Assembly (NCBI GenBank): GCA_021768705.1
Contig: JAETUG010000014.1
Location: forward strand, 1 to 58,077
Direction of reading: 5' to 3'
Source: Bacillota bacterium
GTDB lineage: Bacteria; Bacillota; Clostridia; Lachnospirales; Anaerotignaceae
Length of the DNA stretch: 58,077 nucleotides
Part shown: piece after piece, positions 51,422 through 58,077 of the stretch
Layout of the letters: each line of letters starts with the position of its first letter
How positions within the stretch are numbered: position 1 is the stretch's first letter
Program-made: the position numbers and the translations under genes
Notes under the pieces: generated by a model
Told to the model about the DNA's origin: nothing
The model's database searches: none
The model's input: only the letters and a program-made list of their open reading frames with translations

Positions 51422-51994
51422 ATGTCCATGCAGTATTCCACCAAAAAACTGGCGGAGCATAAGCTCATCATCCTGCATCTGTTGCAGAAAATGGGCATTT
51501 CCCTTTCCAACAGCGAGATCTGTCAGTTCCTGCTGGAAAAAAATTATATGGATTATTTTTCTGTGCAGCAATACCTGGCGGAACTGGAAAGCGCAGGCTG
51601 GCTGGAAAAGACCCGGGAACAGAACAACACCCGCTACACCCTGACGGACGATGGGGAGGAAGTCATCAATTACTTCATCAATCGCATTTCCGACGAAGTG
51701 AAAAACGAGATCAACACCTATGTCCATGAAAACAGCCGACGTATCCGGGCGGAATATGCCGTGACGGCAAATTATTTCCCCGAGCTGAACGGGGATTATC
51801 TGGTGAAATGCGGCCTTTGCGACGACAGCGGCGTCCCCCTGATGGAGATCAGCGTTTCTGTCGTTTCCAAGACCCAGGCACAGCAGATCTGCCGCAACTG
51901 GCGCAAGCATGTGAATCAATATTACCGCAATTTTCTGGCTTCTCTGGCGGCAGAGGAAAAAGAATTCCCCCAGGGAGAAAAAAGCGGGGAATAA
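51422..51994 (+). CDS. DUF4364 family protein
   Basis: This 190-residue protein starts at ATG 51422 after AAAGGAGG. The N-terminal winged helix (LIILHLLQKMGISLSNSEICQF; YFSVQQYLAELESAGWL; TRYTLTDDGEEVI) spans residues 10-80, the DUF4364 pattern. A C-terminal domain of about 90 residues follows. DNA binding is likely; the role is unknown. A terminator follows at 52009-52048. Confidence 0.88.
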   Translation: MSMQYSTKKLAEHKLIILHLLQKMGISLSNSEICQFLLEKNYMDYFSVQQYLAELESAGWLEKTREQNNTRYTLTDDGEEVINYFINRISDEVKNEINTYVHENSRRIRAEYAVTANYFPELNGDYLVKCGLCDDSGVPLMEISVSVVSKTQAQQICRNWRKHVNQYYRNFLASLAAEEKEFPQGEKSGE

Positions 51995-52008
51995 CTACAT
52001 AAAAAAAC

Positions 52009-52048
52009 AAAAGCGACTTGAGACGAATCTCCCAAAGTCGCTTTTTAT
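52009..52048. terminator. Terminator between DUF4364 gene and the 4Fe-4S membrane gene
   Basis: AAAAGCGACTT pairs with AAAGTCGCTTTT around an internal AGACGAATCTC loop, with A and T runs on either side. Probably bidirectional. Confidence 0.8.
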
Positions 52049-52621
52049 TTATCTCGCTTTCAATTTACAGATGCCTTGGGTCATGCTGCCCATGGGGCAG
52101 AAGGTACACCATGTTCTGGGCTTAAACAATACCATCACGATGAACCCGATCAGCGTAGCTGTCAGCATCATACTGTAGAGCCCAAAGCTGAACTGAGCCA
52201 CCCAGTCGCTGACCGTGCCTGCCGTATAGGCCCAACCCCAAGGCACCCGAAAGGTCCAGAAAAGCTTTATGGTTTCTCTCAGCGTCCCTGCGCCCGCTGC
52301 CACCAGATAAGTCTGGAAAACCATATTGGCAAACATGGTCATAAAAAACATCAGAAAGCCATAGCGGAATGCCTTGGAATAGAAGAATTTCGGTGTAGGT
52401 CGGTTTCTGGAGCATTTGCAGTCCGCACCAATCTTTGTGAAAAGCTGGCTCCTGCCGCAGAAATTGTTGCAGAAGGCCTTATTCCCACCGATGATGGCGA
52501 TGAGCAGAGGCAGCAGGAATTCGATCATCCCCAGCCATGCAAAGAGGATATTGAAAAAGCCCAGGGTAAAATAGATGATTTCCCAGATCCAGAGATAATC
52601 ATACCAGTGTTTCTTTTTCAT
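52049..52621 (-). CDS. 4Fe-4S membrane protein, NapH/RnfB-like
   Basis: This 190-residue protein starts at ATG 52621 after AAAGGAGG, overlapping the ferredoxin stop (ATGA). It has about four membrane helices. Two Cys clusters are present: NNFCGRSQLF...CKCSRNRP and TWCTFCPMGSMTQGIC, the pattern of NapH/FixG-type polyferredoxin membrane proteins. It probably passes electrons between the partner ferredoxin and a membrane or metal-reducing site. No terminal enzyme is adjacent. Confidence 0.85.
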   Translation of the reverse strand: MKKKHWYDYLWIWEIIYFTLGFFNILFAWLGMIEFLLPLLIAIIGGNKAFCNNFCGRSQLFTKIGADCKCSRNRPTPKFFYSKAFRYGFLMFFMTMFANMVFQTYLVAAGAGTLRETIKLFWTFRVPWGWAYTAGTVSDWVAQFSFGLYSMMLTATLIGFIVMVLFKPRTWCTFCPMGSMTQGICKLKAR

Positions 52622-52818
52622 GTCTCTTCCTCCTTTATTTCGATACAACCTGCAGGACAGGTCTTGACACAAATGCCGCAGCCCACACATTTTTCCCCAT
52701 CCACAACCGCATAGCAGCCCTTCCAGATGGAAATGGCTTCTCTGGGGCAGGCCTTTCTGCAGGCACCGCAGGAAACACAAATTTTCTCATCGGGCACCGC
52801 CCATCTTTTCTTTCCCAT
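52618..52818 (-). CDS. 2[4Fe-4S] ferredoxin-type protein
   Basis: This 66-residue protein has two clusters, CVSCGACRKACP and CVGCGICVKTCP, and an N-terminal KKRWAVPDE extension. It overlaps the membrane iron-sulfur gene by four bases (ATGA), so the two are a unit in which this ferredoxin likely docks to the membrane partner. Confidence 0.93.
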   Translation of the reverse strand: MGKKRWAVPDEKICVSCGACRKACPREAISIWKGCYAVVDGEKCVGCGICVKTCPAGCIEIKEEET

Positions 52819-52910
52819 TTCTTTCCCTCTCTTTCTCTTATAACCGAAAACGGAACATTCTCTCGATGATAGGATGCTATCAAAAAAAGAAGGTTCCGCC
52901 TATGACAAAC

Positions 52911-53543
52911 TTACTTTTTTCTTGCTTCCAGGCGGTAGATGGGTGCGCCCTGGGAAGAGAATTTTTCTTCATATTCTGTCATGATATTGCCTTCGTAATC
53001 GCTGTTATGCAGGTCCAAGCTGATGTTGGAAAGCTTCCAGTCATCGGCACAGAATTCATTCAGGGAGAATTCAAACAGCCCTCTGTTGTCTGTTTTGAAA
53101 AAGATTTCCGCATTTTCCCCCATGATACGGCGATATTCCTGCAAAAAGCCCCGATAGGTCAGACGGCGTTTATACGTACGTTTTTTTGGCCAGGGGTCGC
53201 TGAAATTCAGATATAATCTCTGAAATTCCCCCACCTCGAACAGGTCGGAAAGGTTGCTGGCATTATCCCAGACAAACGCCAGATTGGGCAGTTCTTCATC
53301 CGCTCTTCTGGCAGCCATGGCCACCACCGTTTCCTGCCGTTCGATGCCGATGAAATTCATATCGGGATAGGTCTCCGCATTTTTCCGCAGGAAGCCGCCT
53401 TTGCCGCAGCCGATCTCCACATAAATGGGGTTGTCGTTGCCGAAATATTCCTTCCATTTTCCCTTTTTTTCGGGGGCATCGTTAATGACGAGGCTGTTCT
53501 CCAATAATTCCTGGGCTGCCCAGGGTTTCTTTCTGACTCTCAT
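52911..53543 (-). CDS. trmB: tRNA (guanine-N7-)-methyltransferase
   Basis: This 210-residue Rossmann methyltransferase has VEIGCGKGGFL (SAM site), NFIGIERQ, and LNFSDPWPKKRT, the TrmB signature. It methylates G46 of tRNA. ATG 53543 follows AAAGGAG. Single gene. Confidence 0.97.
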   Translation of the reverse strand: MRVRKKPWAAQELLENSLVINDAPEKKGKWKEYFGNDNPIYVEIGCGKGGFLRKNAETYPDMNFIGIERQETVVAMAARRADEELPNLAFVWDNASNLSDLFEVGEFQRLYLNFSDPWPKKRTYKRRLTYRGFLQEYRRIMGENAEIFFKTDNRGLFEFSLNEFCADDWKLSNISLDLHNSDYEGNIMTEYEEKFSSQGAPIYRLEARKK

Positions 53544-53613
53544 ATATATACTCCTTTAATGCTTGAAATTTCAAAAATATCTTAATAGAGTATACATGGA
53601 AATCCCCATTTTT

Positions 53614-54765
53614 TCAACCTTTCCGCTCCAAAAAAGCCATCCAATAACCCCATTCATCATCCACCCGACGGAATTCACGAAAACCGAAGGACTTGGCATC
53701 GGCTTCATCCTTTTCATCATAAAATGCAGGCAGCCCCAGCCAGATGCCATCTTTCTTCTCCTGCAGGATGAGATGATGATAGCGGCGATAGGGCAGGAGG
53801 AAGAAAAACTCCCGCTGCCATTTCAAGGGAATTTGAGATAATATCGTCAGTTCCTCTAAGGAAAGGCATTTCCACTGTTCCCCATCCCCAAAAGGCTCCA
53901 ACTCCCGATTTTTGGCAAAAACGCTTTCCTGCTGTTCTGCGGTTTCCTCCGAAGGCTCTGCCAAAGGGGTTTCCCTCTGTCCTTCCCGTTCCTCTGCTTG
54001 TTCCTGCTCCTGCTTTTCTATGGGTTTCGGGGCAGAGTCCGCCCCCAGACTGCGGATATTTTCCGTTTCCTGCGGAGTCAAAATACCCGTTTCCTCCAGA
54101 TTTTCCAGCTCCTGTCGGAATTTTGCCAAAAGCCCCTGAAAACTGCCGTGATAGCTGGTCTTTTGGGCCTCTGCCACCTTGGCATTGGTATCCTTGGCAT
54201 TGATGTTTCTTGGCGGTTCCGTCCCTTCTTTCCGCTTTTCAGAAACAGGCGGTATCACCTGCACCACAGGGGGCGTCAAAACTGCCGCTTCCGCCGCCTG
54301 AATTTTGATCTCTTCTTCCGCTGCCAGAGGTTTCATTTCTTCTATAGGCTTCTTTTCTCTTGGCCGAAACGTCTTCTTCCAATTTCTCTTTTCTCCAAAA
54401 TAAGCCGTCAAGGGGGCGGAACCTCCTCCCTTTCCATCCTCTGCCAAGATAAGAACCGTGTGGAGGTCCTCGGCTTTTTTCCCCGTACCCAGAGCATCAG
54501 GCTGAAATTCCCATTTCAGCTCCCCGTGTCCTTCCCTACTGTCGGGATGCAGTTCCCCGCAGAAAATACTTTCTTCCCCTGCCATAACATAAACGGCATA
54601 GCCACCGTTCAAAGGCTTTAGCCCCTGTACCGTCAGGTGCAGCTTGCCCTTGCCATTCTTCAATTCCATGACACAGCTGCCCCAAGGGGGACGCTTGCCC
54701 AGGGCATAGCCTGCCACCTCCTGCCGCAGCATCAGGAATACCTTATCATATCGTCTGTTATACAT
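53614..54765 (-). CDS. Unknown 383-residue protein with two conserved ends
   Basis: The start is ATG 54765 after GGAGGAGGAAGGG. Residues 1-130 form a beta-rich domain (GKGKLHLTVQGLKPLNGGYAVYV; a CGELHPDSREGHGEL turn). A Glu/Pro/Lys-rich low-complexity middle (about 135-290) follows, and a C-terminal domain of about 85 residues (EELTILSQIPLKW; ILQEKKDGIWLGLPAFY; FREFRRVDDEWGYW) closes it. I do not recognise a named family, but the two-domain plan is common in spore-forming clostridia. No signal peptide. Location and role are unknown. Confidence 0.75.
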   Translation of the reverse strand: MYNRRYDKVFLMLRQEVAGYALGKRPPWGSCVMELKNGKGKLHLTVQGLKPLNGGYAVYVMAGEESIFCGELHPDSREGHGELKWEFQPDALGTGKKAEDLHTVLILAEDGKGGGSAPLTAYFGEKRNWKKTFRPREKKPIEEMKPLAAEEEIKIQAAEAAVLTPPVVQVIPPVSEKRKEGTEPPRNINAKDTNAKVAEAQKTSYHGSFQGLLAKFRQELENLEETGILTPQETENIRSLGADSAPKPIEKQEQEQAEEREGQRETPLAEPSEETAEQQESVFAKNRELEPFGDGEQWKCLSLEELTILSQIPLKWQREFFFLLPYRRYHHLILQEKKDGIWLGLPAFYDEKDEADAKSFGFREFRRVDDEWGYWMAFLERKG

Positions 54766-54834
54766 ACCCTTCCTCCTCCGCTCTGCTTGTCTTTTTTCCA
54801 TAGACATCACTGTTACAGGGTATGAAGGGAGAAT

Positions 54835-54862
54835 AAAAAAAAGAACTGCATTTGCAGTTCTC
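54835..54862 (-). terminator. Terminator after CYTH gene
   Basis: On the minus strand GAACTGCA-AA-TGCAGTTC is followed by TTTTTTTTAT, right after the CYTH stop. Confidence 0.88.
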
Positions 54863-55324
54863 TTATCCCTCTTTCGGCATCCCATATAGAGAAAGGGATG
54901 TGTTTTTATATGCTTTTTCCTCGCTGACGTCTTTCCCAAACCATTGGGGCGCAGAAAAGCTTTCTGCCGCTTCCATGGAAGGAAATTCCACCTCCGTCGT
55001 CATTAGCCCCGCCAGCTCTCCCTCATAAATATCCACTTCCGCCGTCAAGCCTTCTGCCATAGGGACGAGATACCGTTTTTTGATGACGGGTGTGCCTTCT
55101 GTTTTCTGAAAAAGCCTGTCATAGTCCTCTTTGCTCAAGGGCAGTTCAAATTCCTCCCTTGCCAAGTGGCCTTTTCCCTTCACCGTCAGGATATAGTCCT
55201 CGTTGCTCCGGCGGATACGGATGGTGGGGGAAAAGGAAATGTATGCCTGAGAAATTTGCAGGCAAGGGTATGCCGTAATATCAAAGGGAATATGCTTCGT
55301 TAAAAATTTCCGTTCAATTTCCAT
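54863..55324 (-). CDS. CYTH-domain protein
   Basis: This 153-residue protein has the CYTH signature MEIERKFL at the N-terminus, IRIRRSNEDY, LTVKGKGHLAREEFE and TAEVDIYEGEL. The alternating charged residues line the triphosphate tunnel. Members hydrolyse tripolyphosphate or related substrates; a thiamine triphosphatase-type activity is possible. ATG 55324 follows GGGGGAGG. Confidence 0.92.
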   Translation of the reverse strand: MEIERKFLTKHIPFDITAYPCLQISQAYISFSPTIRIRRSNEDYILTVKGKGHLAREEFELPLSKEDYDRLFQKTEGTPVIKKRYLVPMAEGLTAEVDIYEGELAGLMTTEVEFPSMEAAESFSAPQWFGKDVSEEKAYKNTSLSLYGMPKEG

Positions 55325-55342
55325 ATTGTTCCTCCCCCAAAA

Positions 55343-55570
55343 TTATCTACCCAAAACATTCCTATCACTATCTTCACCAATCAATCTCTTGGAGAATTTA
55401 TAATGGAAATTATGCATTCCCTCTTTGCTATAGAATCGGTGGGTATCCTTCCGCTGCAGCTGGCGCAGATAGATTTTTTCAAAGGCCCCTTGGGGCAGTT
55501 CTTTCTTTTCCATATCACAGATCAGATCATAGATGGCTCTGCAATCTTTTTCCATACCTTTCCGAAACAT
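55343..55570 (-). pseudogene. Internally deleted GNAT acetyltransferase
   Basis: The start is ATG 55570 (GAGGCGAG upstream), giving 75 residues. Residues 1-35 look like the start of a GNAT acetyltransferase (AIYDLICDMEKKELP). Residues 38-65 (HRFYSKEGMHNFHYKFSK) match the final beta strand region of the same fold. The central acetyl-CoA motif A (about 60-80 residues) is missing, so it cannot be an active acetyltransferase. The real C-terminus remains in frame. Confidence 0.65.
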
Positions 55571-55585
55571 CTTTCTCGCCTCTTT

Positions 55586-56011
55586 TTATATTCTTTCCCA
55601 TGCCATCAAAAATTCTGTTTCCCCTGTGGTTTCCTCCACAGCTTCCTGTTGTATCGAAAAGCCTTCTCGCCGATAAAACGCCGCCGCCCGTTCATTTTTT
55701 TGATATACCTGCAACGTCAAATGGGTCTTACACTTCTTTGCATGATCCAATAATTGCTTCCCGATGCCCTTGGACTGGGCTGTGCTGTCCACAAAGATAC
55801 CGGCGATATATTCCCCCGTGATACCAAGAAATCCTTTGATTTTCCCTTCTGCTTCATAGACATAGACTTCCGCCCGGGGCAATGCCTCCTGTACCAAAGG
55901 AAGATTTTCTTTCCAATAAGCTGCGGGAATAAATCCATGGGCCTGCAGATTTGTTTCCAGCCAAAGCTGCATCACCGAGGAAAGGTCTTTTTCTTCAAAT
56001 GTTCTAATCAT
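55586..56011 (-). CDS. GNAT-family acetyltransferase
   Basis: This 141-residue protein has the GNAT core: an N-terminal IRTFEEKDLSSVM strand, GITGEYIAGIFVD, and acetyl-CoA motif A SKGIGKQLLDHAK, ending with FYRREGF. It transfers acetyl groups; the substrate is unknown. It lies upstream of the deleted GNAT gene on the same strand, consistent with a paralogue pair. Confidence 0.92.
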   Translation of the reverse strand: MIRTFEEKDLSSVMQLWLETNLQAHGFIPAAYWKENLPLVQEALPRAEVYVYEAEGKIKGFLGITGEYIAGIFVDSTAQSKGIGKQLLDHAKKCKTHLTLQVYQKNERAAAFYRREGFSIQQEAVEETTGETEFLMAWERI

Positions 56012-56156
56012 ATCCTGTTTCTCTTTCTAAAAATTTCTTTTTCTCTGTCCTTTCGTACAGTATACCACAGTCTTTCTTCCTCGGTTGAAAAAACATTCAT
56101 TTTCCTGTAAAATAAATATATCCGGACAAACTAAGAAAATCAGGAGGGATCTACCC

Positions 56157-56705
56157 ATGAAAAAAGTATATGTATTCCTTGCAGAAGGCTTTGAGGAAAT
56201 GGAAGCCGTAACCCCCGTTGACCTGCTTCGCCGTGTGGGCGTAGATGCAAAATTCGTTTCCGTTACAGGCAGCAAAGCTGTCACGGGCGCCCATGGCGTC
56301 ACATATCAGGCAGACCTGCTGTTTGAAGAGATCGATGCAGACGCTGACGCACTGGTGCTGCCCGGCGGTATGCCCGGTACACTGAACCTGCAGGCCCATC
56401 AGGGTCTGGCAGAGCTGCTGCTGGCCCAGTATGAAGCACGGAAATGGGTCTGCGCCATCTGTGCCGCTCCTATGGTATTGGGTGCTCTGGGTATCGTGAT
56501 GGGCAGAAAAGCCACCATCTACCCCGGTATGGAAGAACACCTCATCGGCGCAGAGCCTGTGACAGATGAAGTTTGTGTCAGCGGCAATGTAGTCACATCC
56601 CGTGCCCCCGGCACAGCCATTCCCTTCGCCCTGAAGCTGGCAGAACTGCTGACCGATGAAAAAACAGCGAAAGACCTTACTGCTGATATCGTTTTTCGCA
56701 AATAA
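56157..56705 (+). CDS. DJ-1/PfpI family protein
   Basis: This 182-residue protein starts at ATG 56157 after CAGGAGGG. GFEEMEAVTPVDLLRR is the DJ-1 N-terminal motif with its Glu, and the nucleophile elbow is ICAAPMVLG with Cys102. It closely fits the DJ-1/ThiJ/YajL subfamily rather than the hexameric PfpI proteases. Glyoxalase or deglycase-type activity is claimed for relatives; redox chaperone roles are debated. Confidence 0.94.
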   Translation: MKKVYVFLAEGFEEMEAVTPVDLLRRVGVDAKFVSVTGSKAVTGAHGVTYQADLLFEEIDADADALVLPGGMPGTLNLQAHQGLAELLLAQYEARKWVCAICAAPMVLGALGIVMGRKATIYPGMEEHLIGAEPVTDEVCVSGNVVTSRAPGTAIPFALKLAELLTDEKTAKDLTADIVFRK

Positions 56706-57096
56706 AAATACGCTGAAATAGCAGGGGCAGCCTCTCCTCGGAATAGGATGCTTCGCCTATCTCTTCTGCCGCCTGCTGCACAGCAGGCAGAGGAAGATCA
56801 AAAATATACGCCACTTCTTCCGGCGTGTAGCTTTCCGGCAAATTGCAGGCAATGGCTCTGCGGAGCATACCGCAAAGGGGCGATGTTCCCTTTTGCATCA
56901 GGCGAAAAAAAACACCTTTGGTAATGAAAGAAACTTTCTCCTCCGCCAAAAGCTGTTCCATCCCCCTGGAAGAAAGCTCCAATACCTCCGCCACCGCATC
57001 TATGTTGTAGGGCGGGTCTTCCGTTTTTAAAAAAATATCTATTGTTTCTATCTGTGGTTGTATTTTCCGCTGATAGTAGTCCAAAAAAGTCCGCAT
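56677..57096 (-). CDS. Unknown 139-residue protein
   Basis: The start is ATG 57096 (GGGGGAG upstream). The protein is helical: RTFLDYYQRKIQPQIETIDIFL, then VAEVLELSSRGMEQLLAEE, which resembles a helix-turn-helix, and a second one, YTPEEVAYIFDLPLPAVQQAAEE. The C-terminus overlaps the end of the convergent DJ-1 gene by 29 bases. A DNA-binding role is possible but unproven. Confidence 0.7.
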   Translation of the reverse strand: MRTFLDYYQRKIQPQIETIDIFLKTEDPPYNIDAVAEVLELSSRGMEQLLAEEKVSFITKGVFFRLMQKGTSPLCGMLRRAIACNLPESYTPEEVAYIFDLPLPAVQQAAEEIGEASYSEERLPLLFQRIFICEKRYQQ

Positions 57097-57184
57097 AAAA
57101 ATCTCCCCCTTCGTGCGCCTTTTCCCCATTGTAACAGGACAAAAGCGACCATGCCTAGCGGGAAAGGATGGAAAGAGGCCCAAT

Positions 57185-57706
57185 ATGAATGCCATTCAGA
57201 AATATTTCAAATACAGACAAAGCCTGATCGACCAATATGCCAAAGGTGATATGACCAAACGGGAATATCTCCAGAAAAATTATGAAGCGGTGGTCTATGG
57301 GGATATTGGCCCTTTCCGCAATATGGATACGGTGGAGAAGGCCCTGTTCAATTACCAGTATTACAACGCGTTGGCAAAGGAAAACAAGACTATCAGCACC
57401 ACCCGAGATATGGACTATGAACTGAAACGGGATTACCTGGAAAAGAGCAATTATTATTACAGCAAAAAGGATAGGGCCACCCTGACCGCCCTGCGGATGC
57501 TGGATTTTAAGGGCGTAGAAGCCTATTTTGTAAAGGTGCGGAGTAAATTTTTAAAAGGAAAGCTCTTTGAGATTGTGATAGAAGAGGAAAACATTATCCT
57601 ACATTCCACCAGCCCCCTGATATTAAAATGCCTAAGAGAAGAAGGTGTGTTTCAGGAGGAAAGCAAAAAATCTGTTATTGATGAATATGTGAATCGGCGA
57701 TACTAA
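57185..57706 (+). CDS. Unknown 173-residue protein
   Basis: The start is ATG 57185 (AAAGAGG upstream). The N-terminal half is helical and Tyr-rich (KYFKYRQSLIDQYAKGDMTK; ALFNYQYYNALAKEN), and the C-terminal half has a beta-rich YFVKVRSKFLKGKLFEIVIE region. Proteins of this form are common in clostridia (DUF6648-like, from memory). No membrane segment. It is divergent from the 139-residue gene and ends about 48 bp before an insertion sequence. Confidence 0.75.
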   Translation: MNAIQKYFKYRQSLIDQYAKGDMTKREYLQKNYEAVVYGDIGPFRNMDTVEKALFNYQYYNALAKENKTISTTRDMDYELKRDYLEKSNYYYSKKDRATLTALRMLDFKGVEAYFVKVRSKFLKGKLFEIVIEEENIILHSTSPLILKCLREEGVFQEESKKSVIDEYVNRRY

Positions 57707-57753
57707 GCAGAGAAATTTTTCGCCTTCATTTTCTGCAAAAAAAGCCTGCAAAA

Positions 57754-58077
57754 TGAACTGCACCCCATTTGTTAGACAAGTATGATATACTTGTACTAAG
57801 AAATGGGGTGTTTTTCTATGCCAAAAGGAATACCAAACAAAAAGTATACAGGCGAATTCAAGCAGCTGGTCATAGAGACCATGCGAAACAAAGGACTAAG
57901 CTGTATGGAAACAGCAGAACGATTTGGCTTGCGGCACAAGCGTATTCAAAATTGGGAACGGATTTATCTTACGGAAGGAGCGGAAGGGCTTTATATCGAC
58001 CATCGTGGTCGTGGCAGTACCGGACGTCCGCTGAAATTGCCTAAAGAGGTAGAAGAAAATTTGCTTGCCGAGAATCA
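57754..58077 (+). mobile_element. IS3-family (IS150-like) insertion sequence, left end
   Basis: The terminal sequence TGAACTGCACCCCATTTGTT starting at 57754 resembles the left inverted repeat of IS150-type IS3 elements, which begin TG-ACTGCACCC. The transposase orfA starts 64 bp later. The right end lies outside the window. Confidence 0.75.
57818..58077 (+). CDS. IS3-family transposase OrfA (5' part)
   Basis: The ATG at 57818 opens a frame that is still open at the window end (86 codons). An N-terminal helix-turn-helix with YTGEFKQLVIETMRNKG, then TAERFGLRHKRIQNWER, and a G-RGSTGRP linker match the IS150-like OrfA that binds terminal repeats and is normally fused to OrfB by a programmed frameshift. 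No ribosome site stronger than GGGGTG is present, which is common for IS genes. Confidence 0.85.
   Translation, partial: MPKGIPNKKYTGEFKQLVIETMRNKGLSCMETAERFGLRHKRIQNWERIYLTEGAEGLYIDHRGRGSTGRPLKLPKEVEENLLAEN

Noticed and set aside
1-58077. tRNA, rRNA or CRISPR arrays
   Set aside because: I looked for regularly spaced short repeats, tRNA-like GGTTCRANNC loops with stems, and rRNA motifs, and found none convincing.

Overview
The window looks like a chromosomal stretch of a spore-forming, anaerobic Firmicute of the Clostridia (Lachnospirales-like; a genus such as Anaerotignum is only a guess). The reasons are a cotJ spore-coat operon, a YlmC/YmxH sporulation protein, an oxygen-independent class III ribonucleotide reductase (NrdD/NrdG), several small 2[4Fe-4S] ferredoxins, strong AGGAGG ribosome binding sites, and many GTG/TTG starts. 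Base composition is moderate. I see no rRNA, tRNA or CRISPR array.

The most striking locus is at the left end. The third gene of the spore-coat operon, cotJC (a ferritin-like, manganese-catalase-type protein), is split in two by 5,008 bp. The 5' part (1594-2000) and 3' part (7001-7204) share the 9-base core GGCAGCAGA, and joining them there restores a 200-codon cotJC in frame. The inserted DNA carries a large serine recombinase of TnpX/TndX type, a 44-residue TnpW-like ORF, an aspartokinase catalytic domain without ACT domains, a divergent AraC regulator and a HipA/CtkA-like kinase. It has no phage genes. The predicted crossover dinucleotide GA lies in the codon of the predicted fourth manganese ligand (Glu136). 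The layout resembles the sporulation-gene intervening elements skin (sigK) and gin (gerE), here in a coat gene.

Region by region: 1-759 is the end of a sodium:neurotransmitter-type symporter. 1001-7204 is cotJABC with its element. 7263-10779 holds an M24 peptidase, a LysR regulator and a divergent AGCS amino acid:Na+ symporter. 10848-17752 is a thiamine region with two units: thiWMED behind an unusual structured leader, and thiS-thiF-thiG-thiH-thiE2 behind a canonical TPP riboswitch. 17814-19577 holds an esterase and a Ca2+/cation antiporter. 20004-23715 is rpmG-secE-nusG-rplKAJL with an L10 leader; it ends in a terminator and rpoB does not follow. 23881-26725 is a TSCPD protein and a zinc ABC transporter. 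26967-33356 holds a gamma-carbonic anhydrase-like protein, a ferredoxin, an EamA transporter, AddA, and small proteins.

33463-37681 is the nrdR / ymxH / nrdDG region with NrdR boxes in front of nrdR and nrdD. 37922-40599 is a two-component system followed by a 121-bp three-way-junction inverted repeat. 40798-44084 holds trmL, a Fur/PerR regulator and a PadR/DUF2812 cluster. 44210-46924 is ACT protein-thrB-lysC. 47207-51994 holds an unknown protein, a CobD-like aminotransferase, a frameshifted YtqA-type radical SAM gene and a DUF4364 protein. 52049-57706 holds a ferredoxin with a 4Fe-4S membrane protein, trmB, CYTH, GNAT, DJ-1 and unknown genes. The window ends inside an IS3-family insertion sequence (from about 57754).

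Genes connect functionally in several places. NrdR probably represses nrdDG and itself. TPP-responsive leaders control thiazole synthesis and salvage. The element-borne aspartokinase lacks the regulatory half that the chromosomal lysC retains.
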